Part shown: positions 1 to 14,870 of the stretch, piece by piece | How positions within the stretch are numbered: position 1 is the first letter of the stretch | Layout: each line of letters opens with the position of its first letter | NCBI RefSeq assembly: GCF_040939455.1 | Contig: NC_134119.1 | Coordinates: forward strand, 17,596,501 to 17,660,500 | Reading direction: 5' to 3' | Length of the DNA stretch: 64,000 nucleotides | Source of the DNA: Microcebus murinus | Lineage: Eukaryota > Chordata > Mammalia > Primates > Cheirogaleidae | Made by a program: the position numbers and the translations under genes | Notes under the pieces: generated by a model | Database searches by the model: none | The model's input: the letters and a program-made list of their open reading frames with translations, nothing else | Told to the model about the DNA's origin: nothing

Positions 1-2884
1 GTATATTATTAAGTAGTGATATTCTTTATAAAAGAAATTTTGGAAGTGTGACTGTAAAACAGAAAATGTGAGCTGTCCATTCTAGGAAACTTCTGATCCA
101 GAATGTAAAGAAGTTCTCTTTGTCAGAGCACGAATGCACTTGAAGAACTACCCAGTGCTTTGCATTTTGATTCTAGATGGTTGCAAATTCCCTGCTGAAC
201 CACCTCCTCAGCCAATTTAAGTTTTCTTCTCTTGTTCTCACTTCCTTCATGCTTTATTGTAGAGGCAGTGACAGATGGTTTTACCCTCACCTGTCAGGGA
301 AAGAAGATCTTTCACATCTGCTTTAAATAACCCTATCTGCAACAAGCCCACCAGTCATATAGAGACTGGTAATATCAGTCCATTTACCTATGATAAGAGT
401 GCTGGTATTTTAAAATAAGACAAAAGGCTGGTTTATAAATAAGACAGTAGAAAAGGTGAACCTACAGTCTGCAAAACAAGACAGAACTTCGACCATGTTT
501 TACTACCTACTATCTTTCATTCCATCATTCACCTGGTAGTGCAAGGGAAAACACAAATTCTTCCTGTGATATATTCTTGTGTTTGCAAAGTCTTAGCTCT
601 AGGATACAGTAGGAAAAACAGGAACATAATACCTGTAAGCATTATTAAAGTATTCTGCCTGATAAAACATATATACCAGAGTTAATATGAGTCTTCAAAG
701 TTTTGAGTTGGATTAAATTCCCCTTTTTCAGTCTGTTTTCCAATAAAACTTTATTTATAATAACAAGTCCTTTCTGAGCAAGAGTCTTAGTTACAGAAAG
801 AATAAGTAACTCATTCAATGGGCTACAATGTTAGCAGTGAGGTTGGAATCAGAAAGTACGCTGTTAGTGATTTCACATTTGATTTAACTTTGTCTTACAA
901 TATGGCTAGCAATTATTGGTAAGTTCACAAGAACAAAAATGTAGTATTAATGTGTAGCAAGTAGATGGAAGGTTCTTGAGTTTAAGAAACCTATATTCAC
1001 AGAGGCAAATCCAAATAGTGAGCGATTCTGCTAAGATTTAGTCAAAAGAGGTACTGAGGACCAGTATATTTTTTCATCCATACTTCGACCACTAGTACCA
1101 TCTCTTTCAACTGTCAATATATTTTTTTAAAAAAATAAATTTCACACAACTCTGGTAGTGTTTAATGGGAGCACATAAAATAAACCTATGGGAAATATGT
1201 ATTCTTCTCCTAAATTATAAAAATGGATGTACATATAAAATCAACTGTTTCCAATTCCCAGAAATACAACAACAAAGAAATGTGTCTGGTTTAGAAATAC
1301 ATTTGGCCTATTCTTGGGTCATTTGGTGGCTGATGATCCAATCTGTTGGATATATTTTGGGCTCCTTGCTTCTCTTTGTTTTCTCTCTAGCTGTTCATCA
1401 TTTTCCTTCAGTATTCTTTACAAGAAGGTAGAAGGGGAAATATTTGTGAAATTCAAATCAGCCAGTTTTACCTCTGAGAGGCTATTACAAATGGTAAAAT
1501 GATAAACAAAGAAAGGATTTTGTTATTTTCTTATTATTTGTAAAATTATATTATCTGTATTTTATATCACTACCACTGTCCATTGATGATGGCATTTTTA
1601 TACTATCTACCTACTGGCATTTTTTTTGTCTACCTCATCAGTTGTATTTTTGATGTGATCATTCTAAATTGGACATTACAGCACAGAAACACGATACTTC
1701 ACAATGCAAATATAATTAGTTTCATCATTTGCTTTTAGCTTTAACAAATGTATTCAAAGAAAAGGCTATAAGTATAGTAAGACAAAAACAATTTGATTAA
1801 AAGTCAAATAAAAAGAAGGGCAATTGCAAAACTGGAGATAAAGAAAAGGAAAGTTAATACATAGAACAAGAAACACTGTGAGGAAGATGACAAGGTGAAG
1901 GGAAGAGTTTTAAAAAAAGAAGCAGCAGACAGTTATTAAAAAACAAAAAACACACACCCTAAGATCTTAAAAGAGTTCAGCAATTCAGTCACATTCATAA
2001 TACAATCATGGCACCAGTCTTCACAACACAGAGGAAATGTGGATTTCATGGGGAGCAACACACTATCAGTAATTTACCTGGTTGAAGTCTAAAGAAGCCA
2101 GCTGGTAATGACTGCTTAGAGTTGCAATACTTCCCAACTCAGAATGATAAGAAACCAATAAAACTATATAGATTTTCAATTAAAATGTCTTTTTAACATT
2201 CCAGTGCAAACTTTCTGTGACTTCATTGGGTATTCTAAGTGATTTTTTTTTCCTTTTACACATAAAGAGAACTGAAACTTCAAATCAGCCAATTTACCAT
2301 TAAAACTTAATTGTCAAACCTACTCTTCATTAACAACCTTGAAAATAGGAAAAAAATATTTTAAAATATCATCTGTTCTAATATGTGTCTCAAGCAACAC
2401 AAAATTTTAAAAACTTGGTATCATAAATGGCAATCTCCTTTAAAGACAGAGTTACTGAATTACAAAATGAGCTAATGATGTAAGCCATCTGTGGTTGTGG
2501 AGGGTAAAGGTGGTGGGAGTGGGTGATGAGGTAATAAGAAATTAAGCCAAACCATTAATTATAGTTATATCTGAGAAAGAAACTGTGAATTAAATTTTAA
2601 AGTAGTTGATGATTCAAAATAATCTCTTTTCATAATACGATAAATTATTAAACTTTATAAAACTATCATACTACTTTTTAAATGCATGTATCAGGTTTCT
2701 GGTTCAAAAGGCTTCACATTCCTCTAAAACACACACACACATTAACATAAAAGTCTAAATTCTTATGAATTTGTCTGCATTAGAATAAAGCAAAGTATGA
2801 AAGAGAGCCCATCAAGGAATTAAACCTGGTTACATCAGAAAGAATGGGAATTAAGGGGATGGTAAGAACAGAGGGAAAATAGTC
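1..2884. other. No recognised feature (AT-rich unique-looking DNA)
   Basis: I read both strands and found no gene and no repeat I can name. The two overlapping open frames at 1165-1502 are short and resemble no family I know. A stretch of about 30 bases near 730-765 faintly resembles the AT-rich end of a hAT transposon but is too short to call. A run of five AC units sits at about 2730-2741. Confidence 0.6.
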
Positions 2885-3374
2885 AACTTTTTATATTTAC
2901 ATATTTTAAGAAATGTATTATAAATGCATATGTCACTTTCATAACAAAACAATGATACTTTTAAAGGAAAAAAATGAAACCATAAAAGTTCTAGAGGAAT
3001 ACATGGGACATATTTATTTATACTTTTTAAGTAGAAAAGGCAATACATAAAACCAAGAAGTCACAAGTGAAAAAAATAAGTATAATGATCTAAAAATATT
3101 AATTCCACTGCATTAAAAGTGCCATAAAAAGTAAAAAACAAATAGGCATAAACTAGGGAAATATTTGCACTGAATATAATAAAAGACTCATTTCTGCAAT
3201 TCACGTAGTATGTAAAACTCAAGAAAAATGTCACATAGACCAATCAAAAAATAGGAAAGACTATGAACAAGAAAGTCATGGCAAACGAAACACAAATAGC
3301 AAGGAAATATGAAATATGATTGATCATCCTCATTCCCAACAAAAGAAATGCAAATCAAAAAGCCAGGTGTTAGA
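2885..3374 (+). mobile_element. Old L1 fragment (L1ME-like, ORF2 C-terminal region)
   Basis: The order of landmarks matches the 3' part of an old L1 ORF2 on the plus strand: a segment like 'aaatgaaaccataaaag', then 'tatgaacaagaaagtc', then 'aaagaaatgcaaatcaaaa'. The match is very diverged and the left edge is uncertain. A younger L1 3' end follows directly and may have inserted into it. Confidence 0.45.
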
Positions 3375-3895
3375 CATTATATAAAAAAAGACATCTGCAC
3401 TCGAATGTTTATAGCAGTACAATTCACAATTGCAAGAACGTGGAAACAACAAGTATCCATCAATGTATGAGTGGATTAATAAAATGTGGCATATGTCTAT
3501 CATGGAGTACTACTCAGCCACAAGAACAATGGTGATCTAGCACCTCTCGTATTAACCAGGATAGAGCTGGGGCCCATTCACTGAAGTGAAGCATCACAAG
3601 AATGGAAAAACAAGCACCACATATACTCACCATCAAATTGGTACTAACTGATCAACACTTACGTGCACATACAGAAGTAACATTCATCAGATGTCAGGCA
3701 GGTATAGGGCGGGGAGAAAGAATTAGGTATATTCACCTAATGCATGAGGTGTGTGCTGGGAGGTGGGCATGGGTGTAGCTCTGACTTGGGCAATGCAAAG
3801 GCAATATATGTAACCTAAATGTTTATACCCCATAATATTCTGAAATATATATATATAGATAGATAGATATAGATATATATAAAAATAAAAGATTC
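3375..3895 (+). mobile_element. 5'-truncated L1 3' end (lemur-type)
   Basis: The fragment begins in the end of ORF2 ('gacatctgcactcgaatg', 'gtggattaataaaatgtggc', 'atggagtactactcagcc') and runs through the 3' UTR to 'cccataatattctgaaat' and an AT-rich tail. It is closely related to the 3' portions of the L1s at 48.8-51.7 kb and 60.3-61.6 kb, so it belongs to the same primate L1 lineage. I could not define clear target-site duplications because the tail has become a TA/GATA repeat. Confidence 0.85.
3845..3884. repeat. TA/GATA simple repeat
   Basis: Alternating TA and GATA units form the tail of the preceding L1, a common fate of L1 A-tails. Confidence 0.85.
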
Positions 3896-3916
3896 ACTTG
3901 AAAGGTGGGGGGAAAA

Positions 3917-4218
<302 letters not shown>

Positions 4219-4220
4219 GC

Positions 4221-5535
4221 CAAGATATACCAGATAGATATATGGACAATGGAATAGAATGGAGAGTCTAGAAATAAGCCCAAACATTTATAGTCTATTG
4301 ACTTATGAAAAGAGTGTCAAAACTGTTTAATAGGAAAAGAATAGTCTCTTCAATACATGGTGCTAGGACAATTGAATATCTACATGCAAAAGAATAAAAT
4401 TAAGCACCTGTCTCTCAATATACACAAGAATTAACTCAAAGTGGATCAAAGATATAAATATAAGAACATAAACTACAAAACTCTTAGAAGAAATCATAGG
4501 AGAAAATCTTCATACCTTTGGACTTGGCAACAGATTTTTAGATAAGACTCCAAAAGCATGAACAAAAAAAAAAAAAATAGAGAAAGCTGGACTTCACAAA
4601 AATTAAAAATGTTTGTATATCAAAGGGCACTATCAAGAAAGTGAAAAGACAACATATAGAATGTGAAAAAATACTTGCATATTATATATCTGATAAGGGT
4701 CTAGTATCTAGAACATGTAAAGAATTCTTAGAAATCAACAACAAAAAGACAAACAACTCATTTAAGTTTAAATAGATATTACTCTAAAAACAATATACTT
4801 CCATTTAGTGAACAAGCAAATGAAAAGATTCCCAATATTCATTTGGGAAATGCAAGTCAAAACTACAATGAGATACAATTTCACATACAGTGGGATGGCT
4901 ATGAAAAAAATAATAACAAGCAAACAAACAAAAAACAAATATTTGTGAGGATGTAGAGAAACTGAACCCTTGTATATTGCGGGTAGGGATATAACATGGT
5001 GCAGCTGGTGTAGAAAACAGTTTGTCCCTAAAAAGGTTAAACATAAAATTACCACATGACCCATGAATTTTGCTCCTAGGTACATATCCAAAAAAATTGA
5101 AAACAGGTACTCAAACAAATACTTGCACACAAATGTCTATAGCAGCACTATGCACAACAGTCAAAAGGTGGAAATAGTGCAAATGTCCATCAATGGATGA
5201 ATGAATAAACAAAATGTAATATATCCACACAATAGAATATTAGCCATAAAAAGGAATGAAGTACTGATACATTTTACTATGTGGATAAACCTCAAAAATA
5301 TCATGCTAAGTCAAAAAAGCCAGACACAAAAGGATAAATATTATGAGTCCTCCTATATGAAATATCTAGAATAGGTAAATCCATAGAAATAGAAAAAAGA
5401 TTAGTGGTTTTCAGGGAATAGAGAGGAGGGAATAATGGGGAGTGACTGCTGATGATTGCACAACATTGTGAATGTACTAAATGTCATTGAATTGTATACT
5501 TTGTAATAGTGAATTTTATGTTATGTGAATCTCAC
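4221..5535 (+). mobile_element. L1M 3' portion (ORF2 end plus 3' UTR)
   Basis: The segment reads in L1 order. It starts at 'gacaatggaatagaatggagag', passes the region encoding the ORF2 C-terminus ('tggatcaaagatataaat', 'gaaatgcaagtcaaaactac', 'atggatgaatgaataaac') and ends in the 3' UTR ('gaattgtatactttgtaatagtgaa'). It is an ancient, decayed copy. The open frames on its opposite strand (4768-5130) are antisense shadows with no coding meaning. Confidence 0.92.
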
Positions 5536-5571
5536 CTCTCTCTCTCTATATATATATATATATGTATATAT
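5536..5571. repeat. CT then TA simple repeat
   Basis: A short CT run passes into a TA run at the 3' end of the preceding L1M. Confidence 0.85.
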
Positions 5572-5579
5572 GGTTTTCA

Positions 5580-6130
5580 CGTAGGTTGGAATATAGTAAA
5601 AATTTTATAATAGCCATAATAGTAAGGATGATAAGAAATAAGAATTTTCACATTTCATTGTTGTGACTATAAATTGATGCAACTATTTCTCAATTTGATA
5701 CTATCCACCACTCCACTGATAGGAATTTGAAGAACTACAAATACCCTAAAATTTCCATGATTTAATAAATTATAATATAACCATATGTTAGAACTTCTAA
5801 AAGAATGTTTTATATCTGTATACATTGCTATATAATCAAATATTTCGAAGATATTATGTTAAAAAAGCAAGATGCAACAAAATATGTCTATTATAATCCC
5901 ATTTATTGTGTTCTCATTTATTATGTGCATGTTGGGGATACGCATGTAAATCCTCAAATATGTATAGAAAAAGAGAGAAAAGAAATCTTTTACTTTATAA
6001 TTTTTCTGATTGTATATATAGATTTTATTTCTAATGTCAAATAATTTTTTTGTTATCCACTCCAATGTCTGGCAATAGACTTATGAATAATTTTTATTTA
6101 CTTTCATTATTATTATTATTTTTAGAGGGT
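5580..6130 (+). mobile_element. Possible HAL1/old L1 3' end
   Basis: Landmarks such as 'aaaaaagcaagatgcaacaaaatatg' split by decay, 'ataatcccatttattgtg' and 'tctgattgtatatatagatttta' follow the order of HAL1/L1ME 3' ends. Divergence is high, so both the family and the borders are tentative. The small open frames on both strands here are not credible genes. Confidence 0.4.
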
Positions 6131-7272
6131 GAAAGTAAATCAGTGAATACTTCTCTTCATTAAAAATAATAAATGTTATATAGTTTCATACTGGTATTTC
6201 AAAATGAATATAAAAATTGAATGTATCTATTAATCCATCAATATATATTTTTAAAAACCACTTTAATTTCTCTCTCATTTGAATAATGATATCATTCTTT
6301 TCAATTAAATTACCACCACTTCCCTGAGAACTCTAATGAGGGCACAGACCCTCAATTTCCAAATTCCTCCTGGGACAAAGAATAAATACTTGACAGATAT
6401 ACTTAGTTTAATCTTTGAAACCTCTTAGCCATTTGGAAGGCTTGTCTTGCTAACTGGGAATATATGTAGGTTGTTGCTGTTAATTCAGTCCCTCTGATAA
6501 GAATATAGGCTAAAAATTAATCTCCCAAAAGATTTTCAAGAGAACCACTAAAGGAATAACTACTATATTTGAGGAAATGCAGGGCACCAGAACTATTTTG
6601 TTTTTTACCTATAATAAGTATATCAACACCAGAATTTTTTACACAAATGAGGATACCCTTCCCTTCTTGGGAGAATAGAACTTTATTCCATTGCTAGGAT
6701 CACTGATGAAATCTATTGTATATACCTTTCTTCTGAGCCTGCATCATTTATTCTGTACAATATCAATGATGGAAAGTAGTGCTCTTTTGAGGGTGGGTTT
6801 GATATTTTTCTCCAAAGTTTAAATGATATTATAAAAGAAGAGCTACCAAAACCTGAAGCATAACTAGAACAACCAATTATAAGTAATGTCAGTATTTTTC
6901 ATGAGTGGCTTACAATATAGTTTTGAAAACAATTTTGAAGTTAGAGTCACAAAAATGGCTTACTATGGACTTATCAATTCTGACATGTCTTTTTAAAAAT
7001 TCTCATTATTTTGGAATCATAGACACATATTCTGAAGCCAAAAGACTATGTTACATGGGAAATCATCCTCCCAAATCCTTATTTGTAAAATGAGTTAAAT
7101 AATTTGTAAGACATCCATATGCTCTATGATGCTAGATTTACCATGAGAGAGAGAATAAGGAAGTTATCATTGACTTCCAATTGGCTTCCGTGTCACCAAC
7201 TGCAATTCTCCCACTTCTCATTCTATATCTTCTCCAATCTATGAGAAACATTTGATGAGTTGATCACTTCCG
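6131..7272. other. No recognised feature
   Basis: This is AT-rich sequence with no repeat I can name and no coding signal. The 62-codon frame at 6905-7093 has no recognisable domain. Confidence 0.6.
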
Positions 7273-7280
7273 TAGTTTCT

Positions 7281-7686
7281 TTCTTCTTTTCTTTTCTTTT
7301 CTTTTCTTTTCTTTTCTTTTCTTTTCTTTTCTTTTCTTTTCTTTTCTTTTCTTTTCTTTTCTTTTCTTTTCTTTTCTTTTCTTTTCTTTGATACAAAGTC
7401 TCATTCTGTCACCCAGGCTGGAGTACGGTTGCATGCAGCAAGGCACAATCATAGCTCACTGCAGCCTCGAATTTCTGGGCTCAAGTGATCCTGTCTCAGC
7501 TGTCTGAGTAGCTAGGACTACGAGTACATGCCAACACAACTGGTTATTTTTTTTTAGTTTTTATAGAGATGGGGTCTCACCTTGTTGCCTAGGGTGGTCT
7601 TAAACTCCTGACCTCAAGTGATCCTCCTAACTTAGCTTCCCAAAGTGCTAGGATTACAGGTGTGAGCCAGCCCACTTGGCCTCCCC
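7281..7686 (-). mobile_element. Alu SINE (old), tail expanded to CTTTT repeat
   Basis: The Alu lies on the minus strand, reading 'gtctcattctgtcacccaggctgg' to 'ggattacaggtgtgagcca'. The direct repeat TAGTTTCT at 7273-7280 and 7687-7694 is a plausible target-site duplication. The A-tail has been replaced by a perfect pentamer tract (separate entry). The linker lacks the lemur-type insertion. Confidence 0.95.
7286..7389. repeat. (CTTTT)n microsatellite, about 20.8 perfect copies
   Basis: An uninterrupted CTTTT (AAAAG on the Alu strand) array of 104 bases sits exactly where the Alu A-tail should be. Because five is not a multiple of three, all frames read through it as a five-residue peptide repeat. 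This makes the 62-codon minus-strand frame that overlaps it. Confidence 0.98.
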
Positions 7687-7719
7687 TAGTTTCTCATATC
7701 ATTTTTTTTACATCTTCAG

Positions 7720-8905
7720 TGAGTCCATTAGTTCACTTCTTTCTTAGTTCTCTTCCTGCCTCACCGGGCTATTCTTCCTCAGTATCCATTTCTGGACATT
7801 CTCCACTGGCCTGAGATCTAGACAGATCGTAGAACCCAGGGCTCAGGTTTCTTCTCTTTTCTTTCTACACTCATTTCTTAGCTGATTTTGTCTAATGTCA
7901 TGCCTTTAGTTACTGTTGTTATGCTGATAACTCCCAAAATTATATCACCGAGCCCAATTCTCTACTCATCATCTTGGATATTTAATAGTAATCTCAAATT
8001 TCACATATCCAAACCATGCTCTTAATTTCCATATTCACATCTGTTCTTTCTAAAAATTATCCCATCTCATTGAATACCAACACTACTTTTCCAATTGCTG
8101 AACCCTAAAACCTCATGACCATCCTCACTCCTTCTTTCTCATTTCTCTACATTCCTTGAACAAATGCTTCTGTCTTCACCTTGAAACACACATAGGATCC
8201 AACCACTCTCACAACCTCCGCCTTGACCACCCTGGTCCAAACCACCCTCATCTGTAGCCTGGATGACTGAAACATCAGTCTAATTCATGCTCATGCTTTC
8301 ACTGTTGTCTCTCTAGACTCGATGTTTTCACAAAGCAAGCAGAGTCAATGCTTTCTTTAGACTGGTCATGTTATTCCTTTACTTAAAATCTTCTAGACTT
8401 TCCATCTCCCTCAAAGTCAAAGTTAACTTACATGTGCTAGCCCCTGTGCCATTTATCTAACCTTACCTACCATACTCTCACCTCACTCCACTCCATGCAT
8501 TCTAAGGGCAGGTCGAGTATGATCCTGTGGAACCTGCTGCCTGTAATGATTTTGCACAGACATACACATGGATCACAATTTCATTTGTGGAAGGAAGGGA
8601 GGGTCTCTGCTCACGTCACTTCATTAGACAGCTCATCCCTAACTACTATATGTAAAATAATACCATTTGCTCATACTCTATATCCATTACTCTATATTAT
8701 TCTTCTTCATTATACTTATAAAAGCCTGAAACCTACTACATTCATTGATTTATGTATTAACTGATTTGCTCCCCTTCTCCCACATACATCATCAAAATAT
8801 TCCTTAATTAAAGCAAATATTGTATAGTGCTATATCCCCAGTGCTTAAAATAGTATCTGGCAAAAAGTAAAAATTGATAAATATTTGTTAAATGAACAAA
8901 TGAGA
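7720..8905 (+). mobile_element. LINE L2, long 3' segment
   Basis: The sequence follows the L2 3' coding region and 3' UTR in order: 'gctcaggtttcttctctttt', 'tgctgataactcccaaaatt', 'accaccctggtccaaaccacc', 'gtgctatatccccagtgctt' and the terminal 'aaatatttgttaaatgaac'. It is ancient and full of stops. The 89-codon frame at 8495-8764 lies inside it and is not a gene. Confidence 0.82.
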
Positions 8906-9949
8906 ATATAACTCCTATTTTATCACGTATAACAGAAGTCAACAAAACAATATAAGGGAAAATATTTTGAGAATATATGGATGTGCTAGGTACAACATGA
9001 GACAAAGGTATCAAGTTGCAGTAGAGCCTATTTTAATACTTTTTTTTCCATATTCGTCTCCTCCTACTGTCCTACTAACTGATTGATTCAGCCCATCAAA
9101 CCATCCAGAAATTGAGGGTAGGGTTATAAAATGCACCCTCCTTGATTGGTTGTTAATGTGTCAAAGAGGGGACCAACAGAAAATAGAAAATTATCTCTCA
9201 AGGCTATTTTTGAATGTCAGAAACTGAATATTAATTTTTTTCCATTCCATATATGAGATTAATATTTGCCATGATGGTAAATATATTACAATAGATAAAA
9301 TAAAACCTATTATAAAAATATATAATCAAGCTTAAAATTGAGATAGGTGAATCCCTAGGTGATATAAGTGAAACTCATATTTTAGAATGGTATGCAAGCC
9401 TAAAACTAAAATGTCTCACTGGGAACCAGGTTTAGTAGCTTGGAACTGAAACATTAAAATACCCAAACAAGGAGGGTAGTTTTGTTCACAAGCTCCATGT
9501 GTATAGGGAAATGGAAACAGTTGCCTGCATAAAGCCATCTCTGACACTTGATTTAGAAACACTTACTCTACTGTTTCAGGAAATCAGCAAGAAAGCTGAC
9601 CAGGGTCATGAGTGGAAAAGAATCACCCACAGGAAATTAGAATGCCAGTTTTGGCTACAGAATAAGTGTGAGGTCTAAAGTCTCATTACATACAAGGTAT
9701 AAGAACTCTAAGTAAAAAAATAACTTAAAAATTTGTCTAGAATCAGGGATATCCCTAGAGTTCTTACAAAACCAAATATAAAACTATCTTGTAGAATACT
9801 TCTACAGTTCCCAACACAAAAGACTGCAATAGAAAACAATCTATATTGCTGGTGAGCACAATAAGAAAAAAATTAGAAGCTACACAAAGAGACAAAGTTA
9901 ATTGCTACTGAATAGAAGAACTTACACCCTAGGAAATAAAGGCAAAACA
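8906..9949. other. No recognised feature
   Basis: I see no coding exon and no repeat that I can identify. The last 200 bases may already belong to the HAL1/L1-like element that follows. Confidence 0.5.
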
Positions 9950-11530
<1,581 letters not shown>

Positions 11531-12499
11531 GCTACTGTAGATTTTATTTATTTTATTTTATTTTTTAGAGTAAGAAAAACTACTACAACGTCTGAAGATA
11601 GAATATAAAAGTGTTTTGGTTTGCTTAGTCTTCTAAGCAATACTATTACAGGGTCTCAAGCAAAGTGCAGAAATGTTTTGATTCTAAAATTTATAAAGCT
11701 TCTAGAATTGTATGAACTGGAAGAATTCCAATCTCCAGTTGATTACTCACTTAATCTAAAATGAATATGAAATCAAACTGTTTTTCATTTTGGAATGACT
11801 AGTACAATTTTACACCTTCACTTTGAAATTGTAGGACATGAACACATGCAAATCAAAGCAGTATGGATTTGATTTCAAAAATACACGTGAATGTCCTGTT
11901 CAGAGACAAAAAAAAGTATAAAATGAATATTTCCAAATGAGTATGAAGGTGTTCTTAGGAAATTTGGTCAGATATGATAAGTATCTCAGTTCTTACCTTA
12001 AAGCCTCTCAGATTAGAACATTTACATATCAGTGGGTTAACTGACAACCAGTCCATAAGCAGTATGTCAGCTATAATAAAAACAGTAGCACTATAAATAT
12101 GTTTTTTCCATATGTTTTTTCCAAATTATTTTCCTTTCAGAAAAAAAAGTTAAACTTATAAAGGATGGAGTAATTCCAAATGTTGTTCATGCACTTGTAA
12201 ATGAGGTCTACAGCTTTTAAAACCAAAATAGAGTGTGAATGTCCCAGTAAATCTGCATTAGATGTGCTTCAGGTTGAAAGGAAATGATACCAAATTCAAG
12301 TAGTTAAATGAATCGTGAAAAAAGTGTAATCTACACAGATAGACCATGTTATGCAACTGCTCTACTTGTAGAAGTCTATGTATAGAGCAAAACAACTCCC
12401 TTATCATTTCCAAAAATAAATGTAGTTGGTTGTTCCTCTGCAGCTGGATGAGGTATTTCTTCATATCTTTCAAGGCATTTTAAGGGAGAAAAATGAGTC
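11531..12499. other. No recognised feature
   Basis: AT-rich sequence without a nameable repeat or coding signal. The 71-codon minus-strand frame at 12258-12473 has no recognisable motif. Confidence 0.55.
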
Positions 12500-12640
12500 A
12501 TGTTAGTTTAGCAGTTTAGAGCAGGTGCTCAGGAGTCCTACTGCCTAGCATTTGAATCACGACCTCCCCAACTAGCTATGTAAGCTTATGCAAGTTTCTT
12601 AACCACTGTGTTCCTCTGTTTTATATTCTACAAAATGGGA
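12500..12640 (+). mobile_element. MIR SINE fragment
   Basis: MIR core order is visible: 'agcagtttagagcaggtgctc', 'cctagcatttgaatcac', 'aagtttcttaaccactgtg', 'cctctgttttatattctacaaaatggg'. It is diverged, as expected for this old family. Confidence 0.65.
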
Positions 12641-13294
12641 ACATGTGTGTATGTGTATACACATATGTGTGAAAAATATATGTTATTATGCAAAATATTT
12701 CAAAGTACAATCAATATATCCCTTCCATATTTTAAGAAATACAATTGAAATATTTCCTGGTACAATTTTACTTTACTAAGTTAAATCTACAGCTGTTCAT
12801 AAAATAAATTTTATCCCTTTCACATGTGAAAATACTTATCTGGAGATGTGGCTTTATGTAGGCTTACATAACTACATACCTTTTTTAATCTGCCTAGAGC
12901 AATATGACTCCTCCGTTTAGACTGTCCTTTACCAAGTTCCAATTACTAACTATAAATAGACAGATACAGAGTGGGCTTTTTTTTTCTACATTTAAAAAAA
13001 CTGAAAAGTAAAACTTGGTTAAAAAAACAATTACTTTGACCCATATTTGACTTTCATAACATAATAACCAGTTCATTCTGATGCATTAAAACAGCAAATA
13101 TTTAAGTGCTCTGCATATCCAAAACACTGAGCAAAGAGGTGAAGAAAGAATATTTTAGGTGATGAGTAATGCTGATATCCCAAAGGAAGAGAAAGGCAGC
13201 TGCATCACTCTGAGTGTGCTAGGCCTTTTGATAAGAATGCAGCTTCAACGGCAAGGTCCAAAAGTCTGTATGTGTGTATCTCTGTTTGTGAACA
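12641..13294. other. No recognised feature
   Basis: A short TG/TA-rich patch follows the MIR at 12645-12680. The rest is AT-rich sequence with no gene or named repeat. Confidence 0.55.
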
Positions 13295-13295
13295 G

Positions 13296-13350
<55 letters not shown>
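13295..13350. repeat. (GT)28 microsatellite
   Basis: A GT run of 56 bases with a single GC interruption near its start. It generates the run of CVCV or THTH residues in the overlapping small open frames on both strands, which are not genes. Confidence 0.98.
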
Positions 13351-13353
<3 letters not shown>

Positions 13354-13849
13354 CAGAGAAAGGTATGAAGTGTGATATTGGTAAAAGACAGAAAAAAAAT
13401 AGAAAAACAGAAGCCATTAAATCTGCAAAGAAACAAAGGATATAATAATAGAGCACATGGAGCACAAAACATACTAAAAACATGCTGAGAACTTAATCCA
13501 TCGAAAACAATTTAAATAGTTTAAATAAAATAATGTTTAATATAAGATAGCTTTCTAATTTTGTTTGAAGTATGACCATATACCTTCAGGAAATATGTAC
13601 TTACAAGTAAATAAGAGATGAAACAAAAATAACTAATGTATACCCAAGAGCAATTCCTCAAAGTATTATTCAAAGACTTTATTCTGGGACTCAGGTCAGT
13701 CTTCAGTAAGAGCTTTAATAACGTAGCCACAAGATACCTCTTGCTCACTGACAAATAGGGTTCCAGAGCTAACACCATCATAGTGCACTGTGCCATTCTT
13801 TTCAGCCTTTAGCAACATTTCATAGTAAAAACATCAAATCAGTATCATC
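13351..13849. other. No recognised feature
   Basis: AT-rich sequence. The 91-codon minus-strand frame at 13521-13796 has no recognisable domain. Confidence 0.55.
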
Positions 13850-14097
13850 AAGAATATTTATTGAATACTTACTATGTGCCAGACACTACCCTAAGTATTT
13901 CCAGTGAATTAATTTATGTAATTCTCCCAATAATCATATGAGGAAGGTACTATTATAATACCCATTTTATTAATGAGGTAAATGAGACATGGTAAGTTGA
14001 ATAATATGCCTGAGACCATATGGCTAGGAAAGGATGCAATCAGGATTTCAACTCAGGCACCCTGGCTCTGGAATCCAGGCTTTTAGCCATAACACAT
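13850..14097 (-). mobile_element. MIR SINE, nearly full length
   Basis: On the plus strand it reads as the MIR reverse complement: 'ttactatgtgccagacact', 'taatgaggtaaatgagac', 'gatttcaactcaggcaccc', 'ttttagccataacac'. The copy keeps most of the roughly 260-base length. Confidence 0.82.
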
Positions 14098-14204
14098 ACA
14101 CGATAGGAAAAGAATCACAGAGAAAAGGCAAGAAGAGTAACCTAAACCAAGTGACCACCGTCTGTTGTCTGGAGAAATGAAACAGCCCCCTAATTGGTTT
14201 TTCA

Positions 14205-14870
14205 GTTTCTGCCCTTACCTCCTACTTCCATTTGTTGACCACACAGCAATCAGAAAGACCTTTTTAAAATGTAAATCATATATTAAACCTTTGATCAAAA
14301 ATTTACAATTACTTCTCTTCACACTTAGAATAAATTCCAAATTTTTTACCATAACAGATAAAACCCCATAGTGACATGATCTTGCCTCTGCTTCATTAAG
14401 AAGAAACTTCATCTCTTAAAACTTTTCCCCAAAGCTAGGTCCATCCCAGGTACAATGGCCTTCCTGATATTCCTCACACATGCCAAACATACTCATGCCA
14501 CAGGGCCTTTGTACTTACTGTTCCCTCTACCTAGAACACTCTTCTACCATATATTTCCATGTCTTGTTCCCTTGAACTTTCATTCAAGTCAAATGGCACC
14601 TCCTCAGAGAACCCATCCCTCACTATCCTATTTAAAATACTACTCTCACTCTCAATTCTCTCTATCCCTTTACCCTATTTCATATTTCTTGTGGTACTTA
14701 AAACGAATTAAAATTATATTGCATATGTATATTTAACCTGCTTATTTTTTTATCTGCCAACAGAATATAAGCTCCATGAAGATAAATTACATCTTAATTT
14801 ACCACTATATACCCACTATCTAGGATAGGTTGCTGGTAAAATTTATTAAATAAAAGAATAAATAATATAC
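14205..14870 (+). mobile_element. LINE L2 3' segment
   Basis: The L2 3' order is clear: 'aaatttacaattacttctctt', 'cacagggcctttgtacttactg', 'ttccctctacctagaacactc', 'aatggcacctcctcagaga', 'aatataagctccatgaag'. It ends near an 'aataaa'-rich terminus. The 93-codon frame at 14455-14736 is a chance frame within it. Confidence 0.88.

Noticed and set aside
730..765. Possible hAT terminal fragment ('aataaaactttatttataa')
   Set aside because: About 30 bases of low-complexity AT sequence with no inverted repeat or partner end.
4768..5130. 120-codon minus-strand frame with hydrophobic stretches
   Set aside because: It is antisense to an L1M ORF2 C-terminal region. The hydrophobic residues come from the T-rich complement.
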